Below, one piece after another: positions 1 to 5,586 of a stretch of DNA of 6,251 bases. Every line of letters begins with the position of its first letter. Position 1 is the first letter of the stretch. Location of the stretch: NCBI GenBank assembly GCA_016210285.1, contig JACQUN010000030.1, positions 1 through 6,251 of the forward strand. The letters are read 5' to 3'. A model generated the notes under the pieces. The model made no database searches, was not told the DNA's origin, and worked only from the letters and a program-made list of their open reading frames with translations. Both the position numbers and the translations under genes were made by a program. The stretch comes from Chloroflexota bacterium. GTDB lineage: Bacteria > Chloroflexota > Dehalococcoidia > UBA1127 > JACQUN01.

Positions 1-61
1 GCCGTGGCTTGTTTTGGGATAGCTTGTTGTCTCTAGGGCGCAGCCAGGACCACTTCCACCC
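1..61. other. Short non-coding edge downstream of the minus-strand operon
   Basis: This stretch follows the stop codon of the last operon gene. I see no GC-rich hairpin followed by a T-run on the minus strand, so no intrinsic terminator is visible before the window edge. A 7-bp direct repeat GCTTGTT occurs at 7-13 and 22-28 with no evident role. In the frame of the membrane protein the sequence stays open beyond the TAG to the edge, about 20 codons, without a recognisable protein motif. Confidence 0.4.
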
Positions 62-865
62 CTATGCTTTTCTGGGCCGAAGGGCGGTGTACAGCAGCAC
101 CACCACCAGGGTTATGAGGAAGAACCCGGCATCATAGAGCCACGTGCTGAAGACCAGGTTGGTGAAGGAATGCAAGGGACGTGAGCCTACCAGGTCAGGC
201 TGGAGGAAGAAATACCAGAACTTCAGCGGCACATCCACCACCAGCAGAGCCAGGAGTGCCCACAGCGGCCACCACCGGCCTGCCCGGGAAGATGCCAGGA
301 AGAGGGTGAGAAGCCAGCCCAGGGCAAGCCCCTCCAGTGCCGCCAGGAGCGCCAGTCCCCCCGTCAGCCCCGCGCGGAGGGCTGCTTCCTCGCTGCTTCC
401 TTCCAGCAACAGGGGGAAACTCACCAGCTTGGTGGCCAGGAACAGGGCGAAGAAGAAGAGGGCATCCCGCACTCCCCGGGAGGTGAGCACCACCGCCACC
501 ATGAGCGCCAGGAAGACCGAGGCCACGGTCAGGGCGGTGGTGGCTTGGGAGAAGGCCTCGCCCCCAACGAAGAGGCGGCGGCCGTCCCCAAAGAAGACAG
601 CCACCAGGACCCCTACGCCCACCAGGCGCAGATTGCTCAGGGCCAGGGCCAGCCACGCGTAGGACCAGGGCGGAAGCCGCTGCCGCAACCCAACCAGGGC
701 TCCCCCGACCAGGATGGCTGCCACCAGGAGCTGAGGGGGCGGTAGCTTGCCCGGGGCAAGGGGCCAACCCAGCAAGCGCCAGCCCCACGCAAGGAGGAGC
801 CCCAGAAACATCAGGACCAGGGGCAGCAGCGCGACTCCCCGGGGGGAGGCCAGCACACCCCTCAC
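62..865 (-). CDS. Polytopic integral membrane protein of unknown function
   Basis: I do not recognise a family for this 267-residue protein. It is almost wholly hydrophobic, with about seven or eight probable membrane spans near residues 10-33, 44-61, 66-92, 105-127, 131-152, 163-190, 196-218 and 237-262. The loops are short and the C-terminus is basic (LRPRKA). No transporter signature, catalytic motif or signal peptidase site is visible. The start is GTG, whose bases overlap the TGA of the upstream kinase gene (GTGA, 4-nt overlap). An AAAGG about 8 nt upstream, inside the kinase tail, is a plausible ribosome binding site. The overlap implies translational coupling to the kinase, so a shared pathway is a reasonable inference, for example uptake or membrane modification using the phosphorylated product. 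It is the last visible gene of the rpmH operon. Confidence 0.8.
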   Translation of the reverse strand: MRGVLASPRGVALLPLVLMFLGLLLAWGWRLLGWPLAPGKLPPPQLLVAAILVGGALVGLRQRLPPWSYAWLALALSNLRLVGVGVLVAVFFGDGRRLFVGGEAFSQATTALTVASVFLALMVAVVLTSRGVRDALFFFALFLATKLVSFPLLLEGSSEEAALRAGLTGGLALLAALEGLALGWLLTLFLASSRAGRWWPLWALLALLVVDVPLKFWYFFLQPDLVGSRPLHSFTNLVFSTWLYDAGFFLITLVVVLLYTALRPRKA

Positions 866-1710
866 GAGTCTTTCCTTTCTCTCTGTCGGCTTTCACACAG
901 GCGGGCTTCGACCGCAGCAAGGTCGGGGATACCCCCCAGGCCCACCCCCGCCACAGACAGGCTGGCGGCGCAACTGGCGAAAAGGGCCGCCTCCAGCGGC
1001 TCGGCGCCCTGACTGCAGCACACCAGCATGGCCGCAGCGAAGACATCGCCTGCCCCCGTCGGGTCCACCTCCCTCGCTGGGAAAGCCGGCACGGAATGCC
1101 AACCCCCCTTCCAGTGAAGGAGAGCGCCTCGACGGCCCCTGGTAATCACCAGAAGCGGCACCCAGGCAGCCCACATCTCCGCAACGTCCGGGTCCGGCAG
1201 GTCGTCCTCTGCTACCACGGCGAGGCTGGCGCGGGAGAGCACCGCCTGGGCCATGGGCCAGGGGGCCGCCGTCACGCGACCGCTGGCGTCCCACTGACGG
1301 AGCCACCCCTGCGGGGTCACTCCCAAGAAGGACCCGGGGAAGAGCGCAGCCAACGCCTCGTCCACCTCGCGGGCGACGGGCCCCAGGAGCACGGCGGGGC
1401 ACCCGCGCCAGGCCAAGGGGACATCCTGCGGGGTTATCGGGTCCGCCAGCGCCACCAGGCGTTGCTCCCGTCCCCCCTTGAGGTACGTGTTCTGAAAGGT
1501 GGTCGTCTGCCGGGAGGGCGCAACGTGGATAGTCACGCCGGGCAAACCAGCGACCACGTCCACATCCGTGCTCACCGCCGTGACCACCGCTGCCTGGAGG
1601 CCGAGGCGTGATGCCGTCGTGGCCCCATAGGCGGCGGTGCCTCCCAGCCGGGAGCCGCGGGGCGCCAGGTCCCGAGTGACGTGTCCCACCGCCAGAAACT
1701 GCGGGGGCAT
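862..1710 (-). CDS. PfkB-family carbohydrate/nucleoside kinase
   Basis: This 282-residue cytoplasmic enzyme belongs to the ribokinase/PfkB family, which transfers the ATP gamma-phosphate to a sugar or nucleoside hydroxyl. The N-terminal part has the family's substrate-side glycine pair and following helix (RLGGTAAYGATTASRLG, residues 21-37). The C-terminal part has PfkB signature 2, DPTGAGDVFAAA at 216-227, which contains the GAGD anion hole with the predicted catalytic base Asp222. The ATP-site strand VITRGRRGALL lies at 188-198. It is slightly shorter than the usual 300 or so residues because the segment between start and glycine pair is compact. The ATG start lies 3 nt after the jag stop, so translation is probably coupled, and a separate strong Shine-Dalgarno is not obvious. 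Substrate cannot be read from the sequence: ribose, fructose, adenosine and ADP-heptose-type sugars are all possible. Confidence 0.9.
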   Translation of the reverse strand: MPPQFLAVGHVTRDLAPRGSRLGGTAAYGATTASRLGLQAAVVTAVSTDVDVVAGLPGVTIHVAPSRQTTTFQNTYLKGGREQRLVALADPITPQDVPLAWRGCPAVLLGPVAREVDEALAALFPGSFLGVTPQGWLRQWDASGRVTAAPWPMAQAVLSRASLAVVAEDDLPDPDVAEMWAAWVPLLVITRGRRGALLHWKGGWHSVPAFPAREVDPTGAGDVFAAAMLVCCSQGAEPLEAALFASCAASLSVAGVGLGGIPDLAAVEARLCESRQRERKDS

Positions 1711-1713
1711 CGG

Positions 1714-2448
1714 CTACGCCGGGGGTGGGGGCTCTTCGGGCGTTGCAGGAGGAGGGGCAGGCTGCTCCCCCGCTGGGGAAGGCCGGGCCACCTCACCAGG
1801 CCGGGGGCTGGCGCGGCGTGGGAACACAGTGACCTTGCGGGCGTCCCCGTCCCCCACGCTCTGAGTGCTCACCCTGGGGTGCTGCGCCAGGGTCAGGTGG
1901 ATGATGCGCCGCTCGCTGGCGGGCATCGGCTCCAGGGTGATGGAGCGCCCGCCGGCGGCCACCCGGTCGGCAACGCGCAGGGCCAACTCCCGCAGGGCCT
2001 GCTGGCGGCGCTGCTTGTAGTGCTCCACATCAACCACCACCTGCCCTTTCCCCTCGGTGCGCCGCGCCATGACCAGGTTCACCAGGAACTGCAAGGCACG
2101 AAGGGTCTCCCCCCGGCGCCCGATGAGCAGGCCCGCATCCTCGCCCTCAATGTCAATAAGGGAGACGTCCGGGGCATCCGGCGCAGGCTTGCCAATGGTG
2201 GCGATGGCCTTCACCCCCAGGGCTGCCAGGAATTGGTCCACGGCCTCTTTGGCAGACCTCGCCTGGGTCTCCGTGGCAGGGAGCACCACGGCCCGCACTC
2301 GGGCTGGCTCAGCACCAATGCCCAGAAAGCCGGGCCTACCTCTGCTGAGGACCTCGATCTCCACCTCTTCCCGCTTTGCGTCGAGCTGCCTTAGCGCCAG
2401 CTCGACGGCCTCTTCCACGGTCTTCCCGGTCACTTCCGCGCGTTCCAT
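1714..2448 (-). CDS. jag: Jag/KhpB RNA-binding protein (Jag-N, KH, R3H domains)
   Basis: A 244-residue cytoplasmic RNA-binding protein of the Jag (SpoIIIJ-associated)/KhpB/EloR family. The domains are in standard order. The Jag-N domain (residues 2-53) has TGKTVEEAVELAL and the SRGRPGFLGIG turn. The KH domain (about 75-145) carries the GxxG loop as GRRG at 110-113. The R3H domain (about 150-212) has the Arg180-x3-His184 motif and ends in KVTVFPRR. A Pro/Glu-rich low-complexity tail (about 215-244) follows and is probably disordered. The ATG at 2448 is chosen because Jag-N begins immediately after it and an AAGGAG lies 10 nt upstream. The open frame extends further to 2541, but those 31 codons are Arg/Ser/Pro-rich and lie out of frame within yidC. 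The first 113 nt overlap the end of yidC. In Gram-positive bacteria KhpB partners KhpA in post-transcriptional control of cell envelope growth. Confidence 0.95.
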   Translation of the reverse strand: MERAEVTGKTVEEAVELALRQLDAKREEVEIEVLSRGRPGFLGIGAEPARVRAVVLPATETQARSAKEAVDQFLAALGVKAIATIGKPAPDAPDVSLIDIEGEDAGLLIGRRGETLRALQFLVNLVMARRTEGKGQVVVDVEHYKQRRQQALRELALRVADRVAAGGRSITLEPMPASERRIIHLTLAQHPRVSTQSVGDGDARKVTVFPRRASPRPGEVARPSPAGEQPAPPPATPEEPPPPA

Positions 2449-3238
2449 CTTCTGTTTGCTCCTTCGCCGGCTGGGCCGGGGCGTCGGCTGGCTCCGCCGC
2501 CGGGCGCCTCTTAGGCAGGAGGCCACCCCAGCCGGTGACAAAGTACTGAATGGCTATCCCAGCGATGTTGGAGACCACCCAATAGAGCGCCAGCCCGCTG
2601 GGGAACTGGAAGGTGAAGAAGACGAACATGATGGGCATCATCCACAGCAGAATCTGGTTGGTCTGCTGCTGCTTGGGGTCAGCAGAGGGGAAGGTGGTCA
2701 TCTTCTGCTGAACCCACATGGAGGCCCCTACCAGGAGCGGCAGCACTGGCGTCGGATCGGGGGTAGCCAGGTCCAGCCACACGAATTGGCTCCCCAGGGG
2801 GATCACCTGGTGGGCCAGGGGGAGCCAGGAGTAGAGGCGCTGGGAGAGGCTCACCAGGGACTCTGGGGTCGAGGGGAGGGCGTTGATCAGGGCCTGATAC
2901 AGCCCGATCCAGATGGGGAACTGGATGACCAGGGGCCCCAGGCAGCCTATGGGGTTGATGCCCTGCTCCTTGTAGAGGCGCATGGTCTCCTGGGAAAGCT
3001 TCTGCTTGTCCTTCGCATGGCGCTTCTGGAGCTCCTGAAGCTTGGGCTGGAGCTCCGACATCCCCTTGGTCTGGCGCAACTGGCGCAGGGTGAGGGGCAC
3101 GGTCAGCAGCCGGATCAACAGCGTGAAGATGACAATGCTGAGGCCGAAGTTGTGGAAAAGGAAGGCGTAGATCACCACCAGGCTGTTGATCATCGGTCTG
3201 ATGATGACCTCGTTCCACAGGAACAGGACAAAATCCAC
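2336..3238 (-). CDS. yidC: YidC/Oxa1/SpoIIIJ-family membrane protein insertase
   Basis: YidC inserts and folds membrane proteins, alone or with SecYEG, in the cytoplasmic membrane. This 300-residue form lacks the large periplasmic domain of Gram-negative YidC. The first core span (about 14-49) contains LLIRLLTVPL with Arg43, matching the conserved groove arginine. A cytoplasmic helical hairpin (52-95) has QTKGMSELQPKLQELQKRHA. The remaining spans are near 100-122, 163-180, 196-212 and 214-236, the last with the hallmark FPSGLALYWVVSNI. Residues 241-300 form a hydrophilic tail that becomes strongly Arg-rich. Such basic tails bind the ribosome in Oxa1 and some bacterial YidC proteins. The start is GTG at 3238 with AAAGG 7 nt upstream, 24 nt after the lipoprotein gene. 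The stop lies 113 nt inside jag, so the last 37 residues are encoded in sequence shared with jag in another frame. Confidence 0.95.
   Translation of the reverse strand: MDFVLFLWNEVIIRPMINSLVVIYAFLFHNFGLSIVIFTLLIRLLTVPLTLRQLRQTKGMSELQPKLQELQKRHAKDKQKLSQETMRLYKEQGINPIGCLGPLVIQFPIWIGLYQALINALPSTPESLVSLSQRLYSWLPLAHQVIPLGSQFVWLDLATPDPTPVLPLLVGASMWVQQKMTTFPSADPKQQQTNQILLWMMPIMFVFFTFQFPSGLALYWVVSNIAGIAIQYFVTGWGGLLPKRRPAAEPADAPAQPAKEQTEDGTRGSDREDRGRGRRAGAKAARRKAGRGGDRGPQQR
2459..2464 (-). promoter_or_regulatory. Ribosome binding site of jag (AAGGAG)
   Basis: On the minus strand AAGGAG lies 10 nt before the ATG at 2448. It sits within yidC codons for Lys-Glu near the yidC 3' end and fixes the jag start inside yidC. 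This supports the long overlap being used, rather than jag starting at the upstream end of its open frame. Confidence 0.75.
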
Positions 3239-3262
3239 AGCTACGCCTTTCTCCCGGCGCCC

Positions 3263-4354
3263 CTACTTCTTGCGGGCACTGACATCCAGCGTCCAGAGGA
3301 CGGTGCCCCTGGCGGCGTTCACGGCGCGAACGGTCTTGTCCATGCCGCTCACGTAGACCACATTGTCCTGGACCGCTGGGTGCGCCCGCACTCCCTTCGG
3401 GAGGTCATAGACCCACTGGTCCCGGCCGTCCTTTCGGTTGAGAACGTGCAGACGCCCCCGGTCCGTGGCCACCACCAGGCCGTTGGGCACCAGCACCGGG
3501 GCAGCAACCACTGGCCCGCCGACCTCGGCCGACCAGAGGGCCTGGCTGGTGGCGGCATCCCGGGCATAGACCGTCCCGTTGAGGGTGGCAGCGTAGATCC
3601 GTTCGCCGTCGGCCACAGCCGGAGCCCAGAACCAGTTGTCGCCCTCGAAACTCCAGGCCAGGCGGCCGCTACGTGCGTCCAGGGCGTAGAACCTGCGGTC
3701 AAAGGAGCCCACGTAGACCCTTTCGCCCTGGGCAACAGGGGTGGCGGTGATGGCGCCCCCGGTCTGGAATCGCCAGACCTCCTTCCCATCCGCCAGCATC
3801 AGGGCATACAGGTAGTGGTCCAGGGAACCGAAGTAAACCATCCCGTCCCGCACCAGGGGGGCAGACCACACCTTGCCCTGGGTGCGGAAGCTCCACACCG
3901 GCTCGTTGTTGGAGGCATCCCGGGCGTACACGCTCCCGTCGGAGGAGCTGACCAGCACCCGCCCCTCGGCTACCACCGGCCCGGCCACCAGCGGCCCCTG
4001 GGTGGGGAACTGCCAGGCAAGAGAGCCATCATTGAGGCGCAGGGCATAGAGCTTCCCCTTGGGGTTCTTGCCGTTGCCGTAGTCCCCCGCGTAGAGCAGG
4101 TCCCCGGCGACCACCGGCGGACCGTAGAAAGGGCCGGGCCGCTCCGGGCTCCCCTCAGGGGGGAAGCTCCACCGCTGGCTCCCGTCCTGGGCATCCAGGG
4201 CCAGCACCCGGCCATCCCCGGTGGCAACGTACAGGGCATCGCCGACCAGGACAGCCCCCGACCAGCCGTTGGGAGCGAACTGGCCAGGGGAACAGCCCAC
4301 CAGAAAAAGCGCCACCAGGAAGAGCACACCTGCCAGGGGCACAAGTTTCTTCAA
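3263..4354 (-). CDS. Lipoprotein with eight-bladed PQQ-type beta-propeller (BamB-like fold)
   Basis: Starting at TTG 4354 this is a 363-residue secreted lipoprotein. It begins MKKLVPLAGVLFLVALFLVGC: two lysines, a hydrophobic core and a lipobox with Cys21 as the lipidated residue. The rest is eight repeats of about 37-45 residues, each of the form (A/G)P(V)-hydrophobic-(D/E)G-x-(V/L)-Y-(V/A)-(G/A)-x-D/N-G-x-hydrophobic-YALDA-x-(S/D)G-x-x-x-W-x-F. They start near residues 30, 75, 120, 158, 198, 238, 276 and 318. Eight such blades make a closed PQQ-dehydrogenase/BamB-type propeller. No dehydrogenase active-site motif is evident, so a binding or scaffolding role is likelier than catalysis. The frame is open upstream to an ATG at 4456, but that start would overlap yidD by 50 nt and put 34 residues before the signal peptide. 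The TTG has an excellent Shine-Dalgarno. Position between yidD and yidC suggests a role in assembly of exported or membrane proteins. Confidence 0.88.
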   Translation of the reverse strand: MKKLVPLAGVLFLVALFLVGCSPGQFAPNGWSGAVLVGDALYVATGDGRVLALDAQDGSQRWSFPPEGSPERPGPFYGPPVVAGDLLYAGDYGNGKNPKGKLYALRLNDGSLAWQFPTQGPLVAGPVVAEGRVLVSSSDGSVYARDASNNEPVWSFRTQGKVWSAPLVRDGMVYFGSLDHYLYALMLADGKEVWRFQTGGAITATPVAQGERVYVGSFDRRFYALDARSGRLAWSFEGDNWFWAPAVADGERIYAATLNGTVYARDAATSQALWSAEVGGPVVAAPVLVPNGLVVATDRGRLHVLNRKDGRDQWVYDLPKGVRAHPAVQDNVVYVSGMDKTVRAVNAARGTVLWTLDVSARKK

Positions 4355-4364
4355 CGTGAAGTTA

Positions 4365-4373
4365 CCCTCCTCC
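4365..4373 (-). promoter_or_regulatory. Strong ribosome binding site deciding the lipoprotein start (GGAGGAGGG)
   Basis: The minus strand reads GGAGGAGGG, then 10 nt, then TTG at 4354-4352, immediately followed by two lysine codons and the signal peptide core. This is the strongest Shine-Dalgarno in the window. It lies in the 52-nt gap after the yidD stop and argues for the TTG start over the upstream ATGs at 4456 and 4423. Confidence 0.75.
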
Positions 4374-4406
4374 ACCAGGGGAGAGTCCGGCCGGGGGAGC
4401 GATGCC

Positions 4407-4616
4407 CTAGGGAACCGGATCATAGCCTCGCCCTCCCAGGGGGTGGCAACGGGCAAGCCGGCGCATCATGAGCCAGGAGCCCTTCAGGAGGCCATATCGT
4501 TGCACGGCCTCTGAGGCATAGCACGAGCAAGAAGGGACATACCTGCACTGGCTGGGCAAGTACGGCGAGAGGGCTTCCTGGTAGAGCCGGAGGCCCTGCA
4601 AAGCTAGCTGTTTCAT
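4407..4616 (-). CDS. yidD: YidD membrane protein insertion efficiency factor
   Basis: A 69-residue member of the YidD (DUF37, Haemolytic) family, peripheral to the inner face of the membrane, which helps YidC-dependent insertion of membrane proteins. All family landmarks are present: an amphipathic N-terminus with [15 protein letters not shown], then [19 protein letters not shown] with three cysteines (residues 24, 30 and 32), then [24 protein letters not shown] with a fourth cysteine and the terminal DPVP. The length is typical of the short form. The ATG overlaps the rnpA stop by 4 nt (ATGA), which implies translational coupling. In most bacteria yidC follows directly. Here a beta-propeller lipoprotein gene is interposed. 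Confidence 0.96.
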   Translation of the reverse strand: MKQLALQGLRLYQEALSPYLPSQCRYVPSCSCYASEAVQRYGLLKGSWLMMRRLARCHPLGGRGYDPVP

Positions 4617-5038
4617 CCCCCACCCGACGGCTGTTCCTCGGATGATGCCTGGAGAAGGCCCGCTTTGCGGAGCAGAGACTCGGCTGAACTCCGAAGCGCA
4701 GCGAAGTCAGCGGTCGCAGCCGCCGGTCTGGCGGCGAGCACCAAGTCCCACCCTGGCTTTACGAGGGCCTGGCGAGCAATCTCTCGTAAGCGTCGCTTTG
4801 TCCTGTTACGGACCACCGCCTTTCCCACGCCCTTCCCTACGGAGAACCCGAAGCGGCTTACTTCAAGGTGGTTGGGGAGGGCTCGGAGGGCGAGGAAAGG
4901 CCCGGCATACGCACGCCCACGCCGCTGCACCAGAAGGAACTGGCTGCGCTTGGTGAGGCCCTGCCTCTGGCGTGACGCATGAAGCCGGGTGTCTGGGGTG
5001 AGAACGGGCAATGCTCCACTGGGGCCTTCAAACTGCAA
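4613..5038 (-). CDS. rnpA: Ribonuclease P protein component
   Basis: This small basic protein binds the RNase P RNA and helps it cleave 5' leaders from pre-tRNAs. The signature is clear: [17 protein letters not shown] near residues 28-44, then [28 protein letters not shown] at 62-89 with the RNR motif at 77-79, and [10 protein letters not shown] at 96-105. There is no ATG or GTG before the conserved region. Two TTG starts are possible. TTG 5038 gives 141 residues, with AAGGGG 10 nt upstream and an 11-nt overlap with rpmH. TTG 5011 gives 132 residues, closer to the family norm, with a weaker Shine-Dalgarno, 16 nt after the rpmH stop. I report the longer form, but the start is uncertain. The C-terminal [10 protein letters not shown] extension is not conserved. 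Its stop overlaps the yidD start. Confidence 0.94.
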   Translation of the reverse strand: MQFEGPSGALPVLTPDTRLHASRQRQGLTKRSQFLLVQRRGRAYAGPFLALRALPNHLEVSRFGFSVGKGVGKAVVRNRTKRRLREIARQALVKPGWDLVLAARPAAATADFAALRSSAESLLRKAGLLQASSEEQPSGGG

Positions 5039-5165
5039 GCCGATGGCGCCCCTTGAGGCGCCTGCGCTTCAAGACGTTGCGGCCGCCGCGCGTGCTCATA
5101 CGCGCAAGGAAACCATGCACGCGCTGGTGGCGTCGCTTCTTTGGCTGATAGGTCCGTTTCGGCAT
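5028..5165 (-). CDS. rpmH: Large ribosomal subunit protein bL34
   Basis: A 45-residue, highly basic protein read directly from the minus strand. It begins [19 protein letters not shown], continues with [17 protein letters not shown], and ends LKGRHRLAV followed by TGA. This matches bL34 over its full length, including the KRTxQP N-terminus and the GR-x-VLxxRRxKGR core. bL34 is an early-assembling protein of the 50S subunit. The ATG at 5165 has AAAGG just 2 nt upstream, a short spacing, and lies only about 15 nt from the predicted transcription start. It is the first gene of the operon and overlaps the likely TTG start of rnpA by 11 nt. The rpmH-rnpA pair is conserved across bacteria. Confidence 0.97.
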   Translation of the reverse strand: MPKRTYQPKKRRHQRVHGFLARMSTRGGRNVLKRRRLKGRHRLAV

Positions 5166-5186
5166 CGCCTTTCACACTCGTGGCAT

Positions 5187-5216
5187 ATTGTACGCTACTG
5201 GCGTCACAAAAGTCAA
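5187..5216 (-). promoter_or_regulatory. Sigma70-type promoter of the rpmH operon
   Basis: On the minus strand the -35 box is TTGACT (5211-5216) and the -10 box is TACAAT (5187-5192), separated by 18 bp. Both match the consensus at five of six positions. Transcription should start near 5179-5180, giving a leader of about 15 nt before the rpmH ATG. No other comparable promoter is seen between rpmH and the downstream genes, consistent with one long transcript. Confidence 0.75.
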
Positions 5217-5247
5217 TCGCAACGGGGCGCACGGCAGGGTCTTTCGG

Positions 5248-5373
5248 TTGTCACCCTAAGCCCTTCGGCAACTCAGGGTAAACTCCGCGAAGGGTCTGGG
5301 GTGGGGGAAGAAACCCCGCTCCACCAGATTCTTCGGTCGTCCTTCCTGGGAAGGACTCCCTTAAGAATGACAA
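5248..5373. repeat. 126-bp palindromic, MITE-like intergenic element with several hairpins
   Basis: The element begins TTGTCA (5248-5253) and ends TGACAA (5368-5373), a perfect 6-bp terminal inverted repeat. Inside are nested inverted repeats. ACCCT 5253-5257 pairs with AGGGT 5275-5279. CCCTTCG 5261-5267 pairs with CGAAGGG 5288-5294, competing with the first. TCTGG 5295-5299 pairs with CCAGA 5324-5328 around a GGGG/CCCC core. ATTCTT 5328-5333 pairs with AAGAAT 5363-5368, enclosing GTCCTTCC 5339-5346 against GGAAGGAC 5349-5356. It has no coding potential. It lies between two divergent promoters, where no gene ends, so a terminator role is unlikely. Motifs such as TTCGG...AGAATGACA resemble dispersed intergenic repeats I recall from other bacterial genomes, but copy number cannot be judged from one window. 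Confidence 0.6.
5339..5356. repeat. Perfect 8-bp inverted repeat inside the intergenic element
   Basis: GTCCTTCC (5339-5346) and GGAAGGAC (5349-5356) are exact reverse complements separated by only 2 nt. They are flanked by the outer ATTCTT/AAGAAT pair at 5328-5333 and 5363-5368. As RNA or single-stranded DNA this would form a strong stem with the innermost pairs opened into a loop. No T-run follows on either strand, so it does not look like an intrinsic terminator. Confidence 0.7.
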
Positions 5374-5435
5374 GGACGACACTGCCGGCAGAACCGAAAG
5401 ACGCGGGGCGCATAGAGAGCCCGACCTCCCACGCC

Positions 5436-5464
5436 TCGACCCCCTGGTGTGGCCCTGCTACAAT
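5436..5464 (+). promoter_or_regulatory. Probable gltX promoter with extended -10
   Basis: The -10 box TACAAT (5459-5464) is preceded by TGC, making a full extended -10 (TGCTACAAT). At 17 bp spacing the -35 position reads TCGACC (5436-5441), four of six matches to TTGACA, which is adequate for an extended -10 promoter. Transcription would start near 5471 and give a leader of about 115 nt. The intergenic element ends 62 bp upstream of the -35 box. Confidence 0.6.
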
Positions 5465-5470
5465 AGGTCA

Positions 5471-5586
5471 CAAGGACTCTGTGAGTCCCTGCATCCTGTT
5501 CCGACTTTCTCCGGAAAAGGCGTGACCGAGATACTGGCTGAGAGGTGGACCATGGAGACCCGCCATCCTGGAGGGACCACGACAGA
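5471..5586 (+). promoter_or_regulatory. Structured 5' leader of gltX
   Basis: The leader holds a perfect hairpin, GGACTC-TGT-GAGTCC (5474-5488), right at the predicted mRNA 5' end. A second, TTCCG (5499-5503) with CGGAA (5512-5516), has an 8-nt loop. A weak third, ATGG (5552-5555) with CCAT (5563-5566), lies before the gltX Shine-Dalgarno GGAGGG (5570-5575). The run TTCTCC (5507-5512) can pair with that Shine-Dalgarno, allowing two G-U pairs, so a translational switch is conceivable but unproven. No known riboswitch or full T-box could be recognised. Confidence 0.4.

Noticed and set aside
195..1046. A 283-codon minus-strand open frame spanning the kinase and membrane protein genes in another frame.
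   Set aside because: The product is Gly/Pro/Ala-rich without motifs and conflicts with the PfkB signature and the membrane spans in the chosen frames.
2057..4471. An 804-codon open frame on the plus strand, antisense to jag, yidC, the propeller gene and the end of yidD.
   Set aside because: Its translation is low-complexity (Gly/His/Gln/Pro-rich) with no domain, while the minus strand carries three unmistakable proteins over the same bases. Long antisense frames are expected in GC-rich coding DNA.
5248..5373. Reading the hairpin-rich element as a bidirectional terminator.
   Set aside because: Both flanking genes are transcribed away from it and no T-run follows the stems on either strand.
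5534..5543. CTGAGA in the gltX leader, a motif found in TPP riboswitches.
   Set aside because: The other conserved TPP helices and motifs are absent and the downstream gene has no link to thiamine.
5541..5562. A T-box-like sequence (GAGAGGTGGACC) in the leader of a tRNA synthetase gene.
   Set aside because: It lacks the full T-box consensus and the base needed to match the discriminator of tRNA-Glu. No stem I with a specifier loop fits in the roughly 70-nt upstream leader, and the sequence is better explained as the Shine-Dalgarno of the mini-ORF.
5166..5586. A possible replication origin, as oriC often lies beside rpmH.
   Set aside because: I found no cluster of DnaA boxes resembling TTATCCACA and no AT-rich unwinding region, and the neighbour is gltX rather than dnaA.
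5545..5586. An N-terminal extension of gltX starting at GTG 5545.
   Set aside because: The frame is open, but GluRS proteins begin only a few residues before the RxAPSPTG segment, and ATG 5587 fits that with a Shine-Dalgarno upstream.
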